A stretch of 53,780 nucleotides of DNA from Desulfovibrio sp. Lineage in GTDB: Bacteria; Desulfobacterota; Desulfovibrionia; Desulfovibrionales; Desulfovibrionaceae. The number at the start of each line of letters is the position of its first letter. Positions within the stretch are counted from its first letter, which is position 1. The position numbers were made by a program, and so were the translations under genes. Of the stretch, positions 52,468 to 53,780 are shown piece after piece. Location of the stretch: positions 1 through 53,780 of the forward strand of contig JAITSV010000025.1 of assembly GCA_031287575.1 (NCBI GenBank), read 5' to 3'. The notes under the pieces were generated by a model that made no database searches, was not told the origin of the DNA, and was given only the letters and a program-made list of their open reading frames with translations.

Positions 52468-52778
52468 GCGGTTCGGCCGGGTAAACGATCCGGCCGGATA
52501 AAACGGTTCCGCCCGTTACGCCAACCCAGCCAGACCAGCCCGATCCGCCCGATCCGCCCGATCCGCCCAATCCGGCGGTTCTTCCGGTTCAGCCGATTCC
52601 GCCTGCCCGGCCCGTCACGGGGCATCCCTCTCCTCCCCCCACGGCTACCTCCATGCTCTAACGCCCAACCTGTTGCGACAGGCGCCATTTGCGGCTACCG
52701 TTCAAAGAGCGTCCGCCCGGCTTCGCATCCAGCCTGTCGCGCGCCCTTCGGCGTACCTCAACAGTCCGGGGCACCATC
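52468..52778. other. Non-coding gap with a 9-bp tandem repeat
   Basis: 311 bases between mnmG and the PilZ-type gene. It contains four tandem copies of CCCGATCCG (52539-52574, last copy with one change) and a nearby GGCCGGGTAAACGATCCGGCCGG-like dyad written here in two parts (GGCCGGGTAAAC, GATCCGGCCGG; 52476-52498). No gene is seen. Confidence 0.5.
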
Positions 52779-53780
52779 ATGAGCAGTGCCGCTCCGATCC
52801 CGTGGGACCTCTGCCTCTCCGGCCTCGCCTTCCTCGTCCGGCCCGACGCGGACAGCCTTTTCCTTTCTCTTCCACCGCCCGGAGCGGCCAGCTTTCTGGC
52901 CGAAATATCCCGCCATTTCGGCGACTACCAGGCCGATTTCACGCTGGTGCGAGAATTCGTGCTCATCGTGGCCGCCGTGGCCGCCCTGCTGGCCGCTATT
53001 CTACTGGTGGGCGGGCTGCGCCAGCGCCGCGAACGCTACACCCCCGAAGGCTGGGTCAACGACCCGCACGTGATCCGCGAACTGTTCGACGCCGCCATCC
53101 TGCAACGGGGGCGCTTCGAGATGCAGTTCCACGGACCCACCGGGCGCCGTTCCACTTACTGCACCGCCGTGGCCGTCACCCGCTCCACCCTGACCCTGGA
53201 ATGCTCGTTGCTGCGCACCGTGCCGGAATCGTGGAAGGGCCGCGAAGTGGACTGCTACTTCCGCACCCAGCAAAAGCGCACGCAGGTGTACTACCAGTTC
53301 GCCTCCGTGATCACCGGCGCGCACCACGCCCCCTCTGCCGACCGCAACGCCCCGCGCGGTCCCGACACCCTTGCCGATGCCGTATGGCTGGTTGACCTGG
53401 CCCTGCCGCAAAAGCTGGAACGACGGCAGAAGCGCGCCTTCCTGCGGCTGGACGTGCCGCGCCAACTGGTGCTGGGGCTGGCCGCGTGGCCCATGGGGGC
53501 AGACACCCCGCCCCCCGCCGACGGTCGCCGTCTGGGCACCCCGTTGCTGGCCCTGCCTGATGCCACCAGCCTGAACAGCTTTACCGCGCACGCCGCAGCC
53601 GTTCCCGTGAACGATGCCGCCGGGGGCGAATCCACCGCCCACGGCGCTGACGCAGCGCCGGACCCCGAATCTGGCAAGGCCGCAGCCCCTGCCAGCACAA
53701 CCTGCGGGGACGCTCACCATGACGACATCGCGACCCCGCTCTTTCCGGACATCAGCCGCGCCCTGCCCGTGGCCCTGCTG
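52779..53780 (+). CDS. Membrane-anchored PilZ/YcgR-like protein, cut by the window end
   Basis: An open frame of at least 334 codons with no stop before the window edge. One membrane helix lies at about residues 62-80 ('LIVAAVAALLAAILLVGG'). A YcgR-N-like beta domain follows (about 95-190), and then 'KLERRQKRAFLRLDVP' near residue 215, the RxxxR signature of a c-di-GMP-binding PilZ domain. An Ala/Asp-rich low-complexity insert begins at about residue 255. It may respond to c-di-GMP, possibly in motility or surface control. The start ATG at 52779 has only a weak GGGGCA site. The C-terminal part is missing, so the domain call is provisional. Confidence 0.7.
   Translation, partial: MSSAAPIPWDLCLSGLAFLVRPDADSLFLSLPPPGAASFLAEISRHFGDYQADFTLVREFVLIVAAVAALLAAILLVGGLRQRRERYTPEGWVNDPHVIRELFDAAILQRGRFEMQFHGPTGRRSTYCTAVAVTRSTLTLECSLLRTVPESWKGREVDCYFRTQQKRTQVYYQFASVITGAHHAPSADRNAPRGPDTLADAVWLVDLALPQKLERRQKRAFLRLDVPRQLVLGLAAWPMGADTPPPADGRRLGTPLLALPDATSLNSFTAHAAAVPVNDAAGGESTAHGADAAPDPESGKAAAPASTTCGDAHHDDIATPLFPDISRALPVALL

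Overview
The window is GC-rich with very strong third-position GC bias. Its gene content points to a sulfate-reducing Desulfovibrio/Nitratidesulfovibrio-type member of the Desulfovibrionaceae. The supporting signs are a cytochrome c553 near-identical in style to the Desulfovibrio protein, a diheme-subunit-II cytochrome oxidase operon of the D. vulgaris kind, a PxxKW cysteine-rich small protein, and a sulfonate pathway that ends in sulfite. The species assignment is inferred from protein style, not from any search.

Layout. (1) 284-4608: a diguanylate cyclase, a C_GCAxxG_C_C-type protein, and a divergent LysR regulator with a very long acidic/proline-rich tail. (2) 4797-16219: a C2-sulfonate/phosphonate locus. 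A GntR/UTRA regulator, phosphonoacetaldehyde hydrolase (phnX) and sulfoacetaldehyde acetyltransferase (xsc) lie on the minus strand. Taurine:pyruvate aminotransferase (tpa), alanine dehydrogenase (ald) and a five-gene ABC importer with two different ATPases and two different permeases lie divergently on the plus strand. A 20-bp palindrome sits between xsc and tpa. (3) 16285-17345: an AT-rich island with two uncharacterised genes. (4) 17394-22941: mgtE, then nadC-nadA-nadB. (5) 22942-28095: a palindromic repeat module, larB-larC, a ferredoxin-domain aldo/keto reductase and a divergent AraC regulator. (6) 28224-35669 (minus strand): a complete A2-type haem-copper oxidase operon with two c553 genes, Sco, CoxI, III, IV, II (diheme), CtaB and a small membrane protein. 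Four 11-bp direct repeats precede it and a strong terminator follows it. (7) 35925-39151: yajC-secD-secF. (8) 39475-41343: a CPA2 antiporter. (9) 41577-45350: a three-part (archaeal-type) glutamate synthase without a GltD. (10) 45705-53780: esterase, mtaD, lipoprotein, PxxKW protein, M20 peptidase, mnmG and the start of a PilZ-type protein cut by the window edge.

How the genes work together. In the central locus, taurine is imported and transaminated by Tpa to sulfoacetaldehyde plus alanine. Ald regenerates pyruvate and yields NADH and ammonium, and Xsc cleaves sulfoacetaldehyde with phosphate to acetyl phosphate and sulfite. Sulfite is a terminal electron acceptor in such organisms. PhnX would do the parallel job on phosphonoacetaldehyde, so the same importer and aminotransferase may also serve 2-aminoethylphosphonate (inference). 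The oxidase operon would let this anaerobe consume oxygen using c553 as electron donor.

The points most worth a second look are: the two importer ATPases with complementary degenerate motifs (one consensus and one degenerate ATP site); the joint xsc/phnX arrangement under a GntR/UTRA regulator; the AT-rich two-gene island; the tandem 11-bp repeats before the oxidase operon; and the LysR protein more than twice the usual length.
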